Of a stretch of DNA of 57,474 nucleotides, positions 1-8,165 are shown one piece after another. The DNA is from Lentisphaeria bacterium (lineage in GTDB: Bacteria > Verrucomicrobiota > Lentisphaeria > Oligosphaerales > Oligosphaeraceae), in assembly GCA_024405215.1 (NCBI GenBank), contig JAKSPB010000020.1, positions 1 through 57,474 of the forward strand, written 5' to 3'. The notes under the pieces are model-generated. The model saw only the letters and a list, made by a program, of their open reading frames with translations. It was not told the DNA's origin and did not search any database. The translations under genes were made by a program, and so were the position numbers. Each line of letters opens with the position of its first letter. Within the stretch, counting starts at the first letter, position 1.

Positions 1-1
1 C

Positions 2-1648
2 GACTATCGCAAACTCATCAGCGGCGGAAACTACTATGTTGACAAGACGCTGCTCATCCAGCGGTTGCTGGATCGCCGTTCTGAAGTGACACTCTATGCC
101 CGACCGAGGCGTTTTGGGAAATCATTGAACCTGTCCATGCTGGACTACTTCTTTAACGTGGATGGTTCTGGCAAGGGGCTCTTCGACGACTGTGCGCTTT
201 CACGCTCCGAACGCCCGTATCGGGAGGAGATGGGGAAGTATCCTGTCATCTCCATGAGTTTCAAGGACCTGAAGATGGACACCTACGAGGAGGCTGCGGA
301 CAATTTCCGTGCCGTCTGCGCAGAGGTTTTCGTAAAGCACCAGTATCTGTTGAATGACAGGGGACTTCTGCCGGAAGACCGCGATACTTTTCTGGCGGCC
401 ATGGGGCGAAGACTGCCCGAAAACCAATTGCCAATGGCCCTGAAGCTGCTGATGGCCAGGCTGCATGGTTTCCATGGCCAGCCTGTGGTGCTCCTGCTGG
501 ACGAATACGACGTGCCGCTCCAGACGGGATACCTGAAGGGCTACTACGATCGGGTCCTGAATCTCATCCGTGCCCTCATGAGCGCGACCTGCAAGACGAA
601 CCCCCACCTGCGCCTGGCAGTCCATACGGGGTGCCTGCGCATTTCGGGCGAGAGCATCTACACGGGCTTCAACAACCCTTCCATCAACACCGTCCTCTCC
701 TCCACCTGCGGCGACTGCTTCGGCTTCACGCCGGACGAGGTCAAGGCCCTGCTGGAATACTACGGCATGGGCGGACTCTTCGGGACGGTGCGCGAGTGGT
801 ACGACGGCTACCGCTTCGGCGACGCGGAGATCTACAACCCCTGGAGCGTCATCAGCTTCGTGGTGGAGAACCGCGACAGGAGCGCGGTGCGTCCCGAACC
901 CTACTGGGCCAACACCTCCGGCAACGATTTGCTCCAGACCCTCATCGAGGACAGCGTCAGCGGGAACGGCTCCCGCGGCGAACTGGAGACGCTGCTTTCC
1001 GGGGGGACCGTGCGCCATTCCGTACGCGAGCAGATCAACTACGCCGGCATGAAGATGGACTCCACCGCCCTCTGGACTACGCTCCTCTACACGGGCTATC
1101 TCCGCACGAAAGACTTCCCGAACCAGTTGCCAAGCCTGGACGACCTGGAGCTCCAGCTGCCCAACCGGGAGGTCGCGGAGACCCTGAAGCACCACCTTGA
1201 CATCTGGTATAAACAAGCCATTCCTACCTGGAACCGCACCGGGCTGGTCAAGGCCCTGGCCGAAGGCGATGCCGGGGAGGTGCGTTTCCAATTGAATCGG
1301 CACTTGGCACAGACCATCAGCTACCACGACCGGGCGGAGAACTTCTACCACGGCTTCATCGCCGGATTGCTTGCCTCCATCGAAGGCTGGCGTTGCGAGA
1401 GCAACCGGGAGAGTGGCAACGGTCGCCCCGACCTTGTTTTCTTCACTCGTGACTCCATGGACTGCGCAGTGGTCATTGAAATCAAGCCTGCCTCCTCTCG
1501 CGACGACCTAGCCGGAAAGGCGCGTCAGGCCTTGGACCAGGCTTCGGAGCGCAACTACGTGGCCGACTTCCGCCGCCTCTACCGCACCGTCCGCGCCTAT
1601 GGCATCGCCTGCTACAACAAGGAATGCACAGTGCTGGCGGGGGAATAG
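2..1648 (+). CDS. AAA-ATPase-like / PD-(D/E)XK nuclease family protein, 5' end cut by the window edge
   Basis: The frame is open from base 2, so the first TTG/ATG inside the window is not the true start; 548 residues are visible. The N-terminal part matches the AAA-ATPase_like family (PF09820 type): a YYVDKT motif, a Walker A-like stretch RPRRFGKS about 35 residues in, and a Walker B LLLDEYD about 175 residues in. The C-terminal about 100 residues look like the PDDEXK_9 nuclease-like domain (PF08011 type), with GRPDL followed by a hydrophobic strand and EIK. Proteins of this architecture are abundant in anaerobe genomes, often in many copies, and their cellular role is not established; a mobile-element or defence role is speculation. 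It directly precedes the AT-rich island but has the high GC of the core genome. Family call is firm, function unknown. Confidence 0.85.
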   Translation, partial: DYRKLISGGNYYVDKTLLIQRLLDRRSEVTLYARPRRFGKSLNLSMLDYFFNVDGSGKGLFDDCALSRSERPYREEMGKYPVISMSFKDLKMDTYEEAADNFRAVCAEVFVKHQYLLNDRGLLPEDRDTFLAAMGRRLPENQLPMALKLLMARLHGFHGQPVVLLLDEYDVPLQTGYLKGYYDRVLNLIRALMSATCKTNPHLRLAVHTGCLRISGESIYTGFNNPSINTVLSSTCGDCFGFTPDEVKALLEYYGMGGLFGTVREWYDGYRFGDAEIYNPWSVISFVVENRDRSAVRPEPYWANTSGNDLLQTLIEDSVSGNGSRGELETLLSGGTVRHSVREQINYAGMKMDSTALWTTLLYTGYLRTKDFPNQLPSLDDLELQLPNREVAETLKHHLDIWYKQAIPTWNRTGLVKALAEGDAGEVRFQLNRHLAQTISYHDRAENFYHGFIAGLLASIEGWRCESNRESGNGRPDLVFFTRDSMDCAVVIEIKPASSRDDLAGKARQALDQASERNYVADFRRLYRTVRAYGIACYNKECTVLAGE

Positions 1649-2094
1649 CTGGGAACCTTTGTGATAGGCCCATTTTTCTTTGTGCCACTTGCGAAAAGTG
1701 ACTGCTGAGCTATATTAACCGCATCTTCTTTGTTTTTCAACTTGGAGTGAATAGCTTGCAATTGAAAGGAAACTGAATTTTCTTCTTCTTACATAGCTGG
1801 CCAGCTCTTGATGGTCCTGGCCAGCGTCTAGTGCTGTCGTTACCCTCTAAACTACCACCTTTGACCGTAACAGATACAGCGAATGGGCATGCTCTGCTCT
1901 GGAGCGTTGCTGTTTGTGTGTATCTGTAGGCTGTGGTAGGCCTTGAGGGTAGCATGAATCGTGACGCTCTTTTTTTTGTTTTTCTGAATTCGTAGCGTTC
2001 AATTTGTCAATGGCTATCGGCTTCAATAGGATTTTTTGAATTACAAACATGGCGACTTCCTTGTATAGGACGTTGTGCATTAAGAAGGCAATAT
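1649..2094. other. Gene-free AT-rich spacer at the left border of the accessory island
   Basis: About 445 bases without a credible gene. Base composition shifts here from the GC-rich nuclease gene to the AT-rich island. It contains a perfect 12-base palindrome at 1795-1806 (AGCTGGCCAGCT) and a promoter-like pair near its right end, listed separately. I see no RNA gene or transposon end. Confidence 0.5.
2004..2032 (+). promoter_or_regulatory. Candidate sigma-70-type promoter for the 2095 cassette
   Basis: TTGTCA at 2004-2009 and TAGGAT at 2027-2032 are separated by 17 bases, about 60 bases upstream of the first gene of the cassette. A Shine-Dalgarno-like AAGAAGG precedes the ATG at 2095. This is a pattern match only. 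Confidence 0.4.
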
Positions 2095-3621
2095 ATGTCC
2101 ATGGAAAAAGAAAATCGTTCAGATAATGCCCATCTGGCAGCTATTTCAAATGACGTTGTCCAGCGGTATGGAAGTGGCGTAAAGGAACATTTTGTTGCGT
2201 ATTCGGGAATAGACAATGAAACTGGAAAACAGTTAAAGCGCAGTTTGACACAGATAGCAAAAAGCAAAGTAAATCCCGAATACCGTGATTCAAATATCAA
2301 GCAACAGGCGGGATTTTCTGCCGAAGTAAAGGAGGTGGCAAGAAGAAGGGCAGAAGAAGCCATATCAGGACGTGCTCCGACAACTGTTCGTACAGATGAC
2401 ATTCCTGGACATGTCAATGACCCATTGTTTGATATTACTTCGTCTGTTGATGGCCATGGGAATCCTATTCCAGGCAGCAGTGTGCAAATGAAATTTGTCG
2501 GAGCAAGTCCAAGTGCCGCTGTGGACAAAATGATGACCAAAGATTTTCAGAAATATATAGATGGTGATGTTAAGATGGTTGTCCCAAGTGATTATTATGA
2601 TGGGATGAAAATTGAACTTAACAATAGAATATCTGAATTAGAGAAACAAGTTGATTACCTTAAAAAGAATGGAAAATACGAAGCAGCTTCTGTCAAGCAG
2701 GCACAATTAGAAAAATGTAAGACATTGAACAAGAATTTGCAAAAAAGTAAAGTGTCAAATGCAGAAGCTCTTGAAGCCCGCAATCAACCAATTAAATCAA
2801 CCGCAAAAGATATAGCTAGGCTTGGAAATCGTGCCGGACTTGAGCAAGCCAAGATTGGAGCAGCAATCGGCGGTGGGATGTCTCTGGTAAGAAACCTGAT
2901 AGATGTTTGTCAAGGGAAGAAGAGCAAAGAAGAGGCTGCATTGGCGGTTGTCGGTGATACTGCAACTGCGGCAGGTGTGAGTTATGTCACGGCTTTTGGA
3001 GGCGCTGTCATAAAAGGCGCAGCTCAAAACTCCTCGAAAGAAATGGTCAGGCTGGCGGCAAAGACGAATTTGCCTGCTTATGTCGCTACGTCTGCCATTG
3101 AATTGACGAAGACCATCAAAGATTTCTGCTGTGGAAAAATTGATGGGGTTGAATGTCTTGACCAATTGGGCGAAAGAGGATATGGAATGGTCAATAGCGC
3201 TTTGTATGCGGCAATTGGCCAAGCTGCCATTCCCATTCCTGTGGTTGGTGCTCTGGCTGGGAGTATGATGGGGTATTTCTTAAGTTCAGCATCGTACAAT
3301 GTTCTAAAAGACAGTTTGCGTGAGGCTAAACTGGCGCGGGAGGAACGCATTCGCATCGAACGTGAAGTAGAGGAATCAATTTTGATGATACGAAAATTTC
3401 GTGCAGAATTGGAGCAAAGAATTGAACAGAATCTTTGCCAGATGCGTTCACTTTTCGAAAATGCGTTCTGTGCCATGCAACATGCCTTGAATACGGGGGA
3501 TGTTGACACCTATATTCATGCCACCAATGAGATAACAAGAAGTTTTGGAAAAAAGCCGCTTTACGAGAATGCGGCTGAATTTGATCAATTGATGCTTTCA
3601 AACGAACCATTGAGGTTCTAA
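2095..3621 (+). CDS. Uncharacterised 508-residue protein with coiled coil and C-terminal membrane segments
   Basis: No domain with an assigned function is recognised. In order there is a charged N-terminal region (1-165), a strongly predicted coiled coil (about 175-240, rich in K, E, Q and L), Gly/Ala-rich amphipathic or membrane-like stretches (about 255-330), a hydrophobic segment with paired Gly and Pro (about 378-402, AIPIPVVGALAG), and a charged helical tail with many Arg/Glu. There is no signal peptide. AAGAAGG precedes the ATG; a second ATG lies two codons later. It is AT-rich relative to the flanking core genes, which suggests transfer. It is followed 25 bases later by a glycine-rich membrane protein. 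From memory, similar gene pairs recur as 'hypothetical' in other bacteria, but I cannot verify this here. A role in defence or membrane perturbation is an inference. Confidence 0.8.
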   Translation: MSMEKENRSDNAHLAAISNDVVQRYGSGVKEHFVAYSGIDNETGKQLKRSLTQIAKSKVNPEYRDSNIKQQAGFSAEVKEVARRRAEEAISGRAPTTVRTDDIPGHVNDPLFDITSSVDGHGNPIPGSSVQMKFVGASPSAAVDKMMTKDFQKYIDGDVKMVVPSDYYDGMKIELNNRISELEKQVDYLKKNGKYEAASVKQAQLEKCKTLNKNLQKSKVSNAEALEARNQPIKSTAKDIARLGNRAGLEQAKIGAAIGGGMSLVRNLIDVCQGKKSKEEAALAVVGDTATAAGVSYVTAFGGAVIKGAAQNSSKEMVRLAAKTNLPAYVATSAIELTKTIKDFCCGKIDGVECLDQLGERGYGMVNSALYAAIGQAAIPIPVVGALAGSMMGYFLSSASYNVLKDSLREAKLAREERIRIEREVEESILMIRKFRAELEQRIEQNLCQMRSLFENAFCAMQHALNTGDVDTYIHATNEITRSFGKKPLYENAAEFDQLMLSNEPLRF

Positions 3622-3646
3622 ATCCACAACAAACAAGGAGATAACC

Positions 3647-4702
3647 ATGCCAATTCCATTTTTGATTCTCGGAGCAGCAGCTTTGGCCGGCGCAGTCGGC
3701 ATCGGAAAAGGCGCAAAAGCAATTTCTGATAATAGCAAGGCGAAATCCATAAATGGGACTGCTCAGGAGATTCTTGATGATGCGAAGCAAAATCTAAAAA
3801 TCGCCCGTGATTCCACAAAAAAATCCTTGGAAGGCTTGGGGAAAAAGAAATTGGAAATGTGCCAGGGAACTCTTTCAACCTTCGTTACAATCTTTAGCTT
3901 GATTAAAAATGTCGAGTTGAACGATAGCACTGGCGTGGCGGAATTGGCGAAATTCAGAATAGACAAGCAGAATTTCGCCCAATTGAAAGAAGTTACAATG
4001 CTTGCCGGTTCCATGGCGGGCGGAACGGTTGGTGGCGCAGTGGCAGGCGGTGCGGTTGCCTTTGGCGCGTACGGCGCAGCCACTGCATTTGCCACGGCAT
4101 CGACTGGAACGGCTATCGCAAGTCTCAGTGGAGCAGCGGCAACAAATGCCACGCTGGCTTTCTTCGGTGGCGGTTCATTGGCTGCGGGCGGCTTAGGCGT
4201 GGCAGGAGGGACGATGGTTCTGGGAGGCCTTGTGGCTGGACCGGCCTTGGCAGTTCTTGGTTTTGTCATGGGAGCCAAGGCAAGTGCGAATCTTGACAAT
4301 GCCTATGCCAATCTCGCAAAGGCGCGTGAGGCTGAAGAACAGGTTCTGACTCTCATACAGGCGTGTCATGGCATAAAAGAACGCGCCGATTTGTTTACCA
4401 ATGCGCTGATGGTCCTAGATGGACAACTGAAGCCCATGGTGCAAAGATTAAGCAATCTAATTCAGCTGGAAGGTGTGGATTACAGAAGTTATTCTGCTTC
4501 CGCCAAAAATATTGTCGCCGCTTTGGTTTCAACGGTTCAGGCGGTCAAGGCTTTGCTTGATACGCCTCTGCTGGATGAAAAAGGTGCATTGACTGCTGAA
4601 TCGGGAACGGTTTACAATGCTGTCGCCATGTATGTTGATAAGGATGAAGATACTGATGCTATTTCTATTGATGACGAAGAATGGAGCAATAATTGTTTAT
4701 AA
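3647..4702 (+). CDS. Glycine-zipper-like membrane protein of the accessory cassette
   Basis: 351 residues. AAGGAG lies 7 bases before the ATG. A short N-terminal hydrophobic segment (residues 3-19) is followed by an amphipathic helix with many Lys/Asp, then a long Gly/Ala-rich membrane region (about 120-215) with repeated small-xxx-small spacing typical of glycine-zipper helices that pack in membranes. The C-terminal third is helical and ends in an acidic tail (about 330-348). No enzymatic motif is visible. Such proteins can form pores or oligomeric channels, but that is analogy and not evidence. The 25-base spacing to the upstream gene and shared AT-rich composition indicate one operon. Confidence 0.78.
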   Translation: MPIPFLILGAAALAGAVGIGKGAKAISDNSKAKSINGTAQEILDDAKQNLKIARDSTKKSLEGLGKKKLEMCQGTLSTFVTIFSLIKNVELNDSTGVAELAKFRIDKQNFAQLKEVTMLAGSMAGGTVGGAVAGGAVAFGAYGAATAFATASTGTAIASLSGAAATNATLAFFGGGSLAAGGLGVAGGTMVLGGLVAGPALAVLGFVMGAKASANLDNAYANLAKAREAEEQVLTLIQACHGIKERADLFTNALMVLDGQLKPMVQRLSNLIQLEGVDYRSYSASAKNIVAALVSTVQAVKALLDTPLLDEKGALTAESGTVYNAVAMYVDKDEDTDAISIDDEEWSNNCL

Positions 4703-4722
4703 CTGAAAAATGCGGTTAAATC

Positions 4723-4995
4723 ATGCATTTTAAATGTGACAAATGTGGATTATGCTGCAAGTTGCTAAAGAGAATTCCGCAACTTGCAGCATTTGACCGT
4801 GGCGATGGGGTTTGCATTCACCTCAAGGATAATCTATGTGATATCTACCCTAATCGACCGATGATTTGCAATGTGGAGAAAATGTTTTCTTCATTTTCAA
4901 AACAGATGTCAGAGGAGGAATATTTGACTATGATGCGAGAATCTTGTCAGTTCATCAAACAGCATTTTAATGAACTGCAAACGGAAGATTGGTAA
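4723..4995 (+). CDS. YkgJ-type CxxCxxCC cysteine-cluster protein
   Basis: 90 residues. The N-terminal motif CDKCGLCC, followed by a Cys in GVCIHL, then LCDIYPNRPMIC, matches the zinc/iron-chelating cysteine cluster family (PF03692, YkgJ). Members are thought to bind Zn or an Fe-S centre and some may modify partner proteins; biochemical roles are poorly defined. The gene starts 20 bases after the glycine-rich protein and shares its composition, so it is probably the third gene of the same transcript. There is no clear Shine-Dalgarno, which suggests coupling to upstream translation. It is short for the family, carrying the core motif only. Confidence 0.82.
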   Translation: MHFKCDKCGLCCKLLKRIPQLAAFDRGDGVCIHLKDNLCDIYPNRPMICNVEKMFSSFSKQMSEEEYLTMMRESCQFIKQHFNELQTEDW

Positions 4996-5293
4996 TTTTT
5001 ATGACGGTAAAAGAAACAAGAGGAGAGTGTATGGGGAGAACACGTTCCGGGAAAAAACAAGGAAGTCCAGGGCAGCCTGTCTTTTGTGGGGACGGCGCGT
5101 TTCCGCCCAAGCGTGGCGAGCGGCGGCGGGTAACCGCAGGTCGAGCGACTTGGCCGTTGTAGTCTTGGTGAAAGCGGAAGCGGAATTTGTTGATCGGCAG
5201 TCATATATACATCCAGATCCTAAAAAAGTCGACCCAATGTCAAGCAATTCTTGATTGCATGAAAGAGTTCTGTCCTTGAGCGGATGGGATTGG

Positions 5294-5321
5294 TTGAAAT
5301 ATATAACACAGATGTTATATT
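5294..5321 (+). promoter_or_regulatory. higBA promoter with overlapping palindromic operator
   Basis: TTGAAA at 5294-5299 and TATATT at 5316-5321 are separated by 16 bases, a good sigma-70-like promoter. A perfect inverted repeat, ATATAAC (5301-5307) and GTTATAT (5314-5320) with a 6-base centre, lies between the boxes and over the -10. This is where a HigA-type repressor would bind for autoregulation. Confidence 0.6.
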
Positions 5322-5370
5322 GATGTTCATGCCAGAAAAAAAGCGAATCAAGAAGAAGATTTTCATTGAA

Positions 5371-5679
5371 ATGCCTCGCGTCACGGACTTCATGGCCTCT
5401 CAAAGCCAGGAAATCAATGACGAATATCAGGGCATTTTACGGAAACTGGAAGAGGACGGTCATCTGTCCATGCCGTTTGGCGAGAAAATTCCTCGGGAGA
5501 ATCTCTTTGCCATACGTGTCATCAATGCTGGAAATGTGCGAATTTTCTACGTTTATGGCACAGCTGACCGTGTCTATGGCATCAGTGCCTATGAAAAGAA
5601 AACACAGACAATTCCGTTGCATGAATTGAAACTGGCCAGGAAAATCGTACGTTTGCTGAAACAAGGAGGTCTGATATGA
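5371..5679 (+). CDS. higB: HigB/RelE-superfamily toxin (Gp49-like)
   Basis: The frame is open from 5284, but a promoter and operator occupy 5294-5321, so the ATG at 5371 is the more likely start, giving 102 residues, a normal size for this family. AGAAGAAG lies about 12 bases upstream of it. The sequence fits Gp49-like/HigB toxins (PF05973 type): a basic N-terminal helix, an ENLFAIRVINAGNVRIFYVY core typical of the RelE-fold beta sheet, and a basic C-terminal helix. Family toxins are ribosome-dependent mRNA interferases. The stop overlaps the antitoxin start by 4 bases (ATGA), the toxin-first order of higBA loci. Activity is inferred from family and context. Confidence 0.8.
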   Translation: MPRVTDFMASQSQEINDEYQGILRKLEEDGHLSMPFGEKIPRENLFAIRVINAGNVRIFYVYGTADRVYGISAYEKKTQTIPLHELKLARKIVRLLKQGGLI

Positions 5680-6020
5680 AAACACACCCTACGGACAAGG
5701 AACTGGCGGCGGAAGTCGCCTATTTCACCGAACATCTGGATGAACTATCCGTTAAGCAACAGGCTGAACGGAAGGCATACTTTGAGAATCCTGACAATGC
5801 AGGACGGATTGCCTTTGTACAGCAGCGAATGGCGATTGCCGAGCAGCTTTACAAGGCGAGAAAGAAGGCTGGGCTGACCCAGGCTGAAGTTGCGTCAAGA
5901 ATGCAGGTGTCCCAGCCACTTGTAGCCAGGCTTGAACGGGGACGAGGCAACATCTCCTGCGATACGCTCCTGAAATATGCCGCTGCCTGTGGCTGTCTTC
6001 TTTCCATTACCATCGCCTAG
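5676..6020 (+). CDS. higA: XRE-family antitoxin (HigA-like)
   Basis: 114 residues. The C-terminal half carries a helix-turn-helix of the Cro/C1 (HTH_3) type: ARKKAGLTQAEVASRMQVSQ and the recognition-helix region PLVARLERG, at about residues 58-95. A strong AAGGAGG sits inside the toxin gene, 7 bases before this ATG, which should ensure antitoxin excess. It should neutralise the upstream toxin and repress the operon through the palindrome at 5301-5320. The N-terminal 50 residues are charged and helical and are probably the toxin-binding part. Confidence 0.85.
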   Translation: MKTHPTDKELAAEVAYFTEHLDELSVKQQAERKAYFENPDNAGRIAFVQQRMAIAEQLYKARKKAGLTQAEVASRMQVSQPLVARLERGRGNISCDTLLKYAAACGCLLSITIA

Positions 6021-6182
6021 TTTTTTTTGCTCTCTGTTTTGCGGTCGTTCTGTCTCTCTGCGCTCTTTTGAGGAGACGCAGAGGGGCGCTGCATGGGAGG
6101 ATTTGCTTGGGGAAAATGCCTTGAGACGGCGAAAATGCCAAGGCGACTTTTGCAAAAGGCGTTATATTATGCTCATTGCCCA
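6021..6182. other. Spacer between higBA and the TPP riboswitch
   Basis: It contains a stem-loop CTCTGCG (6056-6062) / CGCAGAG (6077-6083) not followed by a U-tract, so it is at best a weak terminator. A TATATTAT stretch at 6163-6170 could be the -10 of the riboswitch transcript. I see no gene. Confidence 0.35.
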
Positions 6183-6258
6183 CCGGGGTGCTGTGCATCG
6201 GATGTGCACGGCTGAGATCAAACCCGTTAACCTGAACTGAGTAATGTCAGCGTAGGAA
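6183..6258 (+). ncRNA. TPP (THI-box) riboswitch aptamer
   Basis: The diagnostic THI elements occur in order: GGGGTGC (6185-6191), a P3 stem built from GTGCA/TGTGCAC, GGCTGAGA with ACCC, and AACCTGA followed by a CTG-AGTAATGTCAGCGTAG 3' block that fits the conserved TPP-contacting helix and P1. The closing strand ends at GGAAG just before 6260. The downstream gene is a predicted thiamine-precursor transporter, the expected regulon. TPP binding should lower its expression. Confidence 0.93.
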
Positions 6259-6284
6259 GATGAACAGTGAATATGCCAACTGCA

Positions 6285-6319
6285 TTCCATCTGATTGCCG
6301 CGACATTGGATGGAAGATG
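6285..6319 (+). promoter_or_regulatory. Putative riboswitch expression platform: hairpin masking the cytX ribosome-binding site
   Basis: TTCCATCTGA (6285-6294) can pair with TTGGATGGAA (6306-6315), a 10-pair helix with two G-U wobbles and an 11-base loop. The 3' arm contains the GGATGGAAG Shine-Dalgarno region directly before the ATG at 6317. There is no U-tract, so control would be translational. The competing pairing with the aptamer was not worked out. Confidence 0.45.
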
Positions 6320-7528
6320 AAAAACACAAAGCAAACGACATTATTGGGACATAGCCTGATCTGGTTTGGAGCGGCGGTGTCCATCGCGGAAATTCTAACT
6401 GGGACGCTCTTTGCGCCAATGGGCTTCTGGAAGGCCTTCTGGGCGATAGTCCTGGGACATCTGCTGGGCTGCCTGCTGGTGTATTGCTGCGGCGTCATCA
6501 GCGCCCGGAATGGCGCCTCCGCAATGGAGAGCGCCAAGAATACCTTCGGCGGTTGCGGCGGGCAGATTTTTGCAGGACTCAATGTGCTGCAGCTTGTCGG
6601 CTGGACTGCGGTCATGATTTCAGCGGGCGGGCAGGCAGCCAATGGCATCTGCCGGCTTTTCGGCTGGAGCTACTCCTGGCACATCCTGATCTGCGCGATG
6701 ATTCTTTTGTGGCTTCAGCTGAAGTTCCGGCTTCTGGAAAAGGCGAATCTGGTGACCATGCTCCTGCTTTTCGGACTGTCGCTCCTGCTTTCCCGGGTTG
6801 TCTTCAAGGGGGCATTGGTCACTCCTGCCGCGGACGGCGCCCTTTCTTTTGGCGAAGCGCTGGAACTTTCCATCGCCATGCCTGTCTCATGGTTGCCGAT
6901 TGTCGGCGACTACACGCGGGACGCCTCTCGTCCCCGCCTTGCATCCATGGTCAGCGCCGGCGTGTATTTCGCCGTCTCCTGCTGGATGTATCTCGTGGGG
7001 CTTTGCGCCGTCCTCTGCCTGGGAGAAACCGACATCGCGGTCATTCTGCAGAATGCTGGCCTGGGAGTGGCCGCGCTGCTCATCGTCATTCTTTCGACCG
7101 TCACGACTACCTATCTTGATGTCTTCTCGGCAGGAATAAGCTTTGGGAGCATTTTCCCGAAAATCAATTTCCGGATTGCCGCCGGCTGTGTCTGCCTGCT
7201 GGGGACCATTCTTGCCATGGTTTGCGATACCAGTTCCTTTGAGACATTCCTGTACTGGATCGGATCGGTCTTCGTGCCGATGGCAACCATCCAGATCGTC
7301 GATGAACTCCTCCTGCGCCAACGGCATTCCACCAGGCACAACCTGCTGCTGTGGCTGGCCGGTTTTCTCATCTACCGTGTTTTCCTGCAGTTGAATCTTC
7401 CCTGCGGAAGCACGATTCCAGACATCCTTTTGACTGCGTCGCTCAGCTTTGCAATCAAAAATAAAGGCATCTTGGCAGACGGCGACAGTCCCGTATCCCA
7501 ACAAGACTCCGCCCATGAAGGACCGTAA
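6317..7528 (+). CDS. cytX: CytX-type hydroxymethylpyrimidine (thiamine precursor) transporter, NCS1 family
   Basis: 403 residues from the ATG at 6317. An earlier in-frame ATG at 6260 abuts the riboswitch and would add 19 residues that look untypical, so I prefer 6317. The N-terminus LIWFGAAVSIAEILTGTLFAP is the signature start of CytX proteins, and about 12 membrane segments follow. SWLPIVGDYTR near residue 200 is a conserved NCS1 motif. CytX proteins are predicted importers of hydroxymethylpyrimidine for thiamine salvage; the TPP riboswitch just upstream supports that assignment. The hemolysin III-like gene overlaps its 3' end by 14 bases. Confidence 0.9.
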   Translation: MKNTKQTTLLGHSLIWFGAAVSIAEILTGTLFAPMGFWKAFWAIVLGHLLGCLLVYCCGVISARNGASAMESAKNTFGGCGGQIFAGLNVLQLVGWTAVMISAGGQAANGICRLFGWSYSWHILICAMILLWLQLKFRLLEKANLVTMLLLFGLSLLLSRVVFKGALVTPAADGALSFGEALELSIAMPVSWLPIVGDYTRDASRPRLASMVSAGVYFAVSCWMYLVGLCAVLCLGETDIAVILQNAGLGVAALLIVILSTVTTTYLDVFSAGISFGSIFPKINFRIAAGCVCLLGTILAMVCDTSSFETFLYWIGSVFVPMATIQIVDELLLRQRHSTRHNLLLWLAGFLIYRVFLQLNLPCGSTIPDILLTASLSFAIKNKGILADGDSPVSQQDSAHEGP

Positions 7529-8165
7529 TCAAACCAATGGAGAAGAAATCGCCAACACCGTGACCCATGTCATTGGCTCGCATTTGGGTGCGGCCATGCT
7601 TGCGTTGCTCGTCTGGCAGGGTGCGACAAGCACTGTGGATGTCGCGTGGAAAGTCACCAGCGGGGCGATCTTCGGCGCCTGCATGATCTTGCTTTATGCG
7701 ATTTCTTCTTCCTACCACGCTGTGCTCTATCCGCCGGCCAAGCGCGTCCTGCAGAAGATGGACCACATGGCGATATACTTTCTGATTGCGGGAAGCTATA
7801 CGCCGTTCTGCCTTGTGTCGTTGCGTCCGGAATGTCCCGTCCTGGCCTGGACCATCTTCGGCATCGAATGGGCGGCCACGCTTGTCGGAGTGATTTTCAA
7901 GTTGAAGACAACCGGAAGATTCAAGACCGTCTCTACGCTTGCATACGTCCTCATGGGATGGATGGCCATCTTGGCAATCGTTCCGCTCATCCATTCGCTG
8001 CACGGCATGGGGACCATGTGGTTGATGCTGGGAGGTGGATTGTACTCCCTGGGGACGGTTTTTTTTGTCTTTGATTTCCTTCCGTACGCCCACATGATCT
8101 GGCATCTCTTCGTCCTTGCTGGAACAATTTGCCATTTCTTCTGCGTGCTCTGGCATGTGATGTAA
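7515..8165 (+). CDS. Hemolysin III / PAQR-family membrane protein
   Basis: 216 residues from the ATG at 7515; the frame is open further upstream but that part lies inside cytX. The family (HlyIII, PF03006, YqfA/TrhA type) is recognised from the SSSYHA segment, MDHMAIYFLIAGSYTPF, and the C-terminal HMIWHLFVLAGTICHF, whose His residues form the family's metal site. Seven membrane helices are expected. Bacterial members are linked to membrane energetics and lipid homeostasis more than to haemolysis. The 14-base overlap with cytX makes it translationally coupled and probably under the same TPP riboswitch, an unusual partner. Confidence 0.88.
   Translation: MKDRNQTNGEEIANTVTHVIGSHLGAAMLALLVWQGATSTVDVAWKVTSGAIFGACMILLYAISSSYHAVLYPPAKRVLQKMDHMAIYFLIAGSYTPFCLVSLRPECPVLAWTIFGIEWAATLVGVIFKLKTTGRFKTVSTLAYVLMGWMAILAIVPLIHSLHGMGTMWLMLGGGLYSLGTVFFVFDFLPYAHMIWHLFVLAGTICHFFCVLWHVM

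Noticed and set aside
200-1351. Open minus-strand frame of 383 codons across the nuclease-like gene
   Set aside because: Antisense of a clear coding sequence in GC-rich DNA; no domain, ribosome site or start context.
4970-5254. Plus-strand frame of 94 codons after the CxxCxxCC gene
   Set aside because: Overlaps the preceding gene out of frame, has no ribosome site and Arg/Ala-rich low-complexity content; no domain seen.
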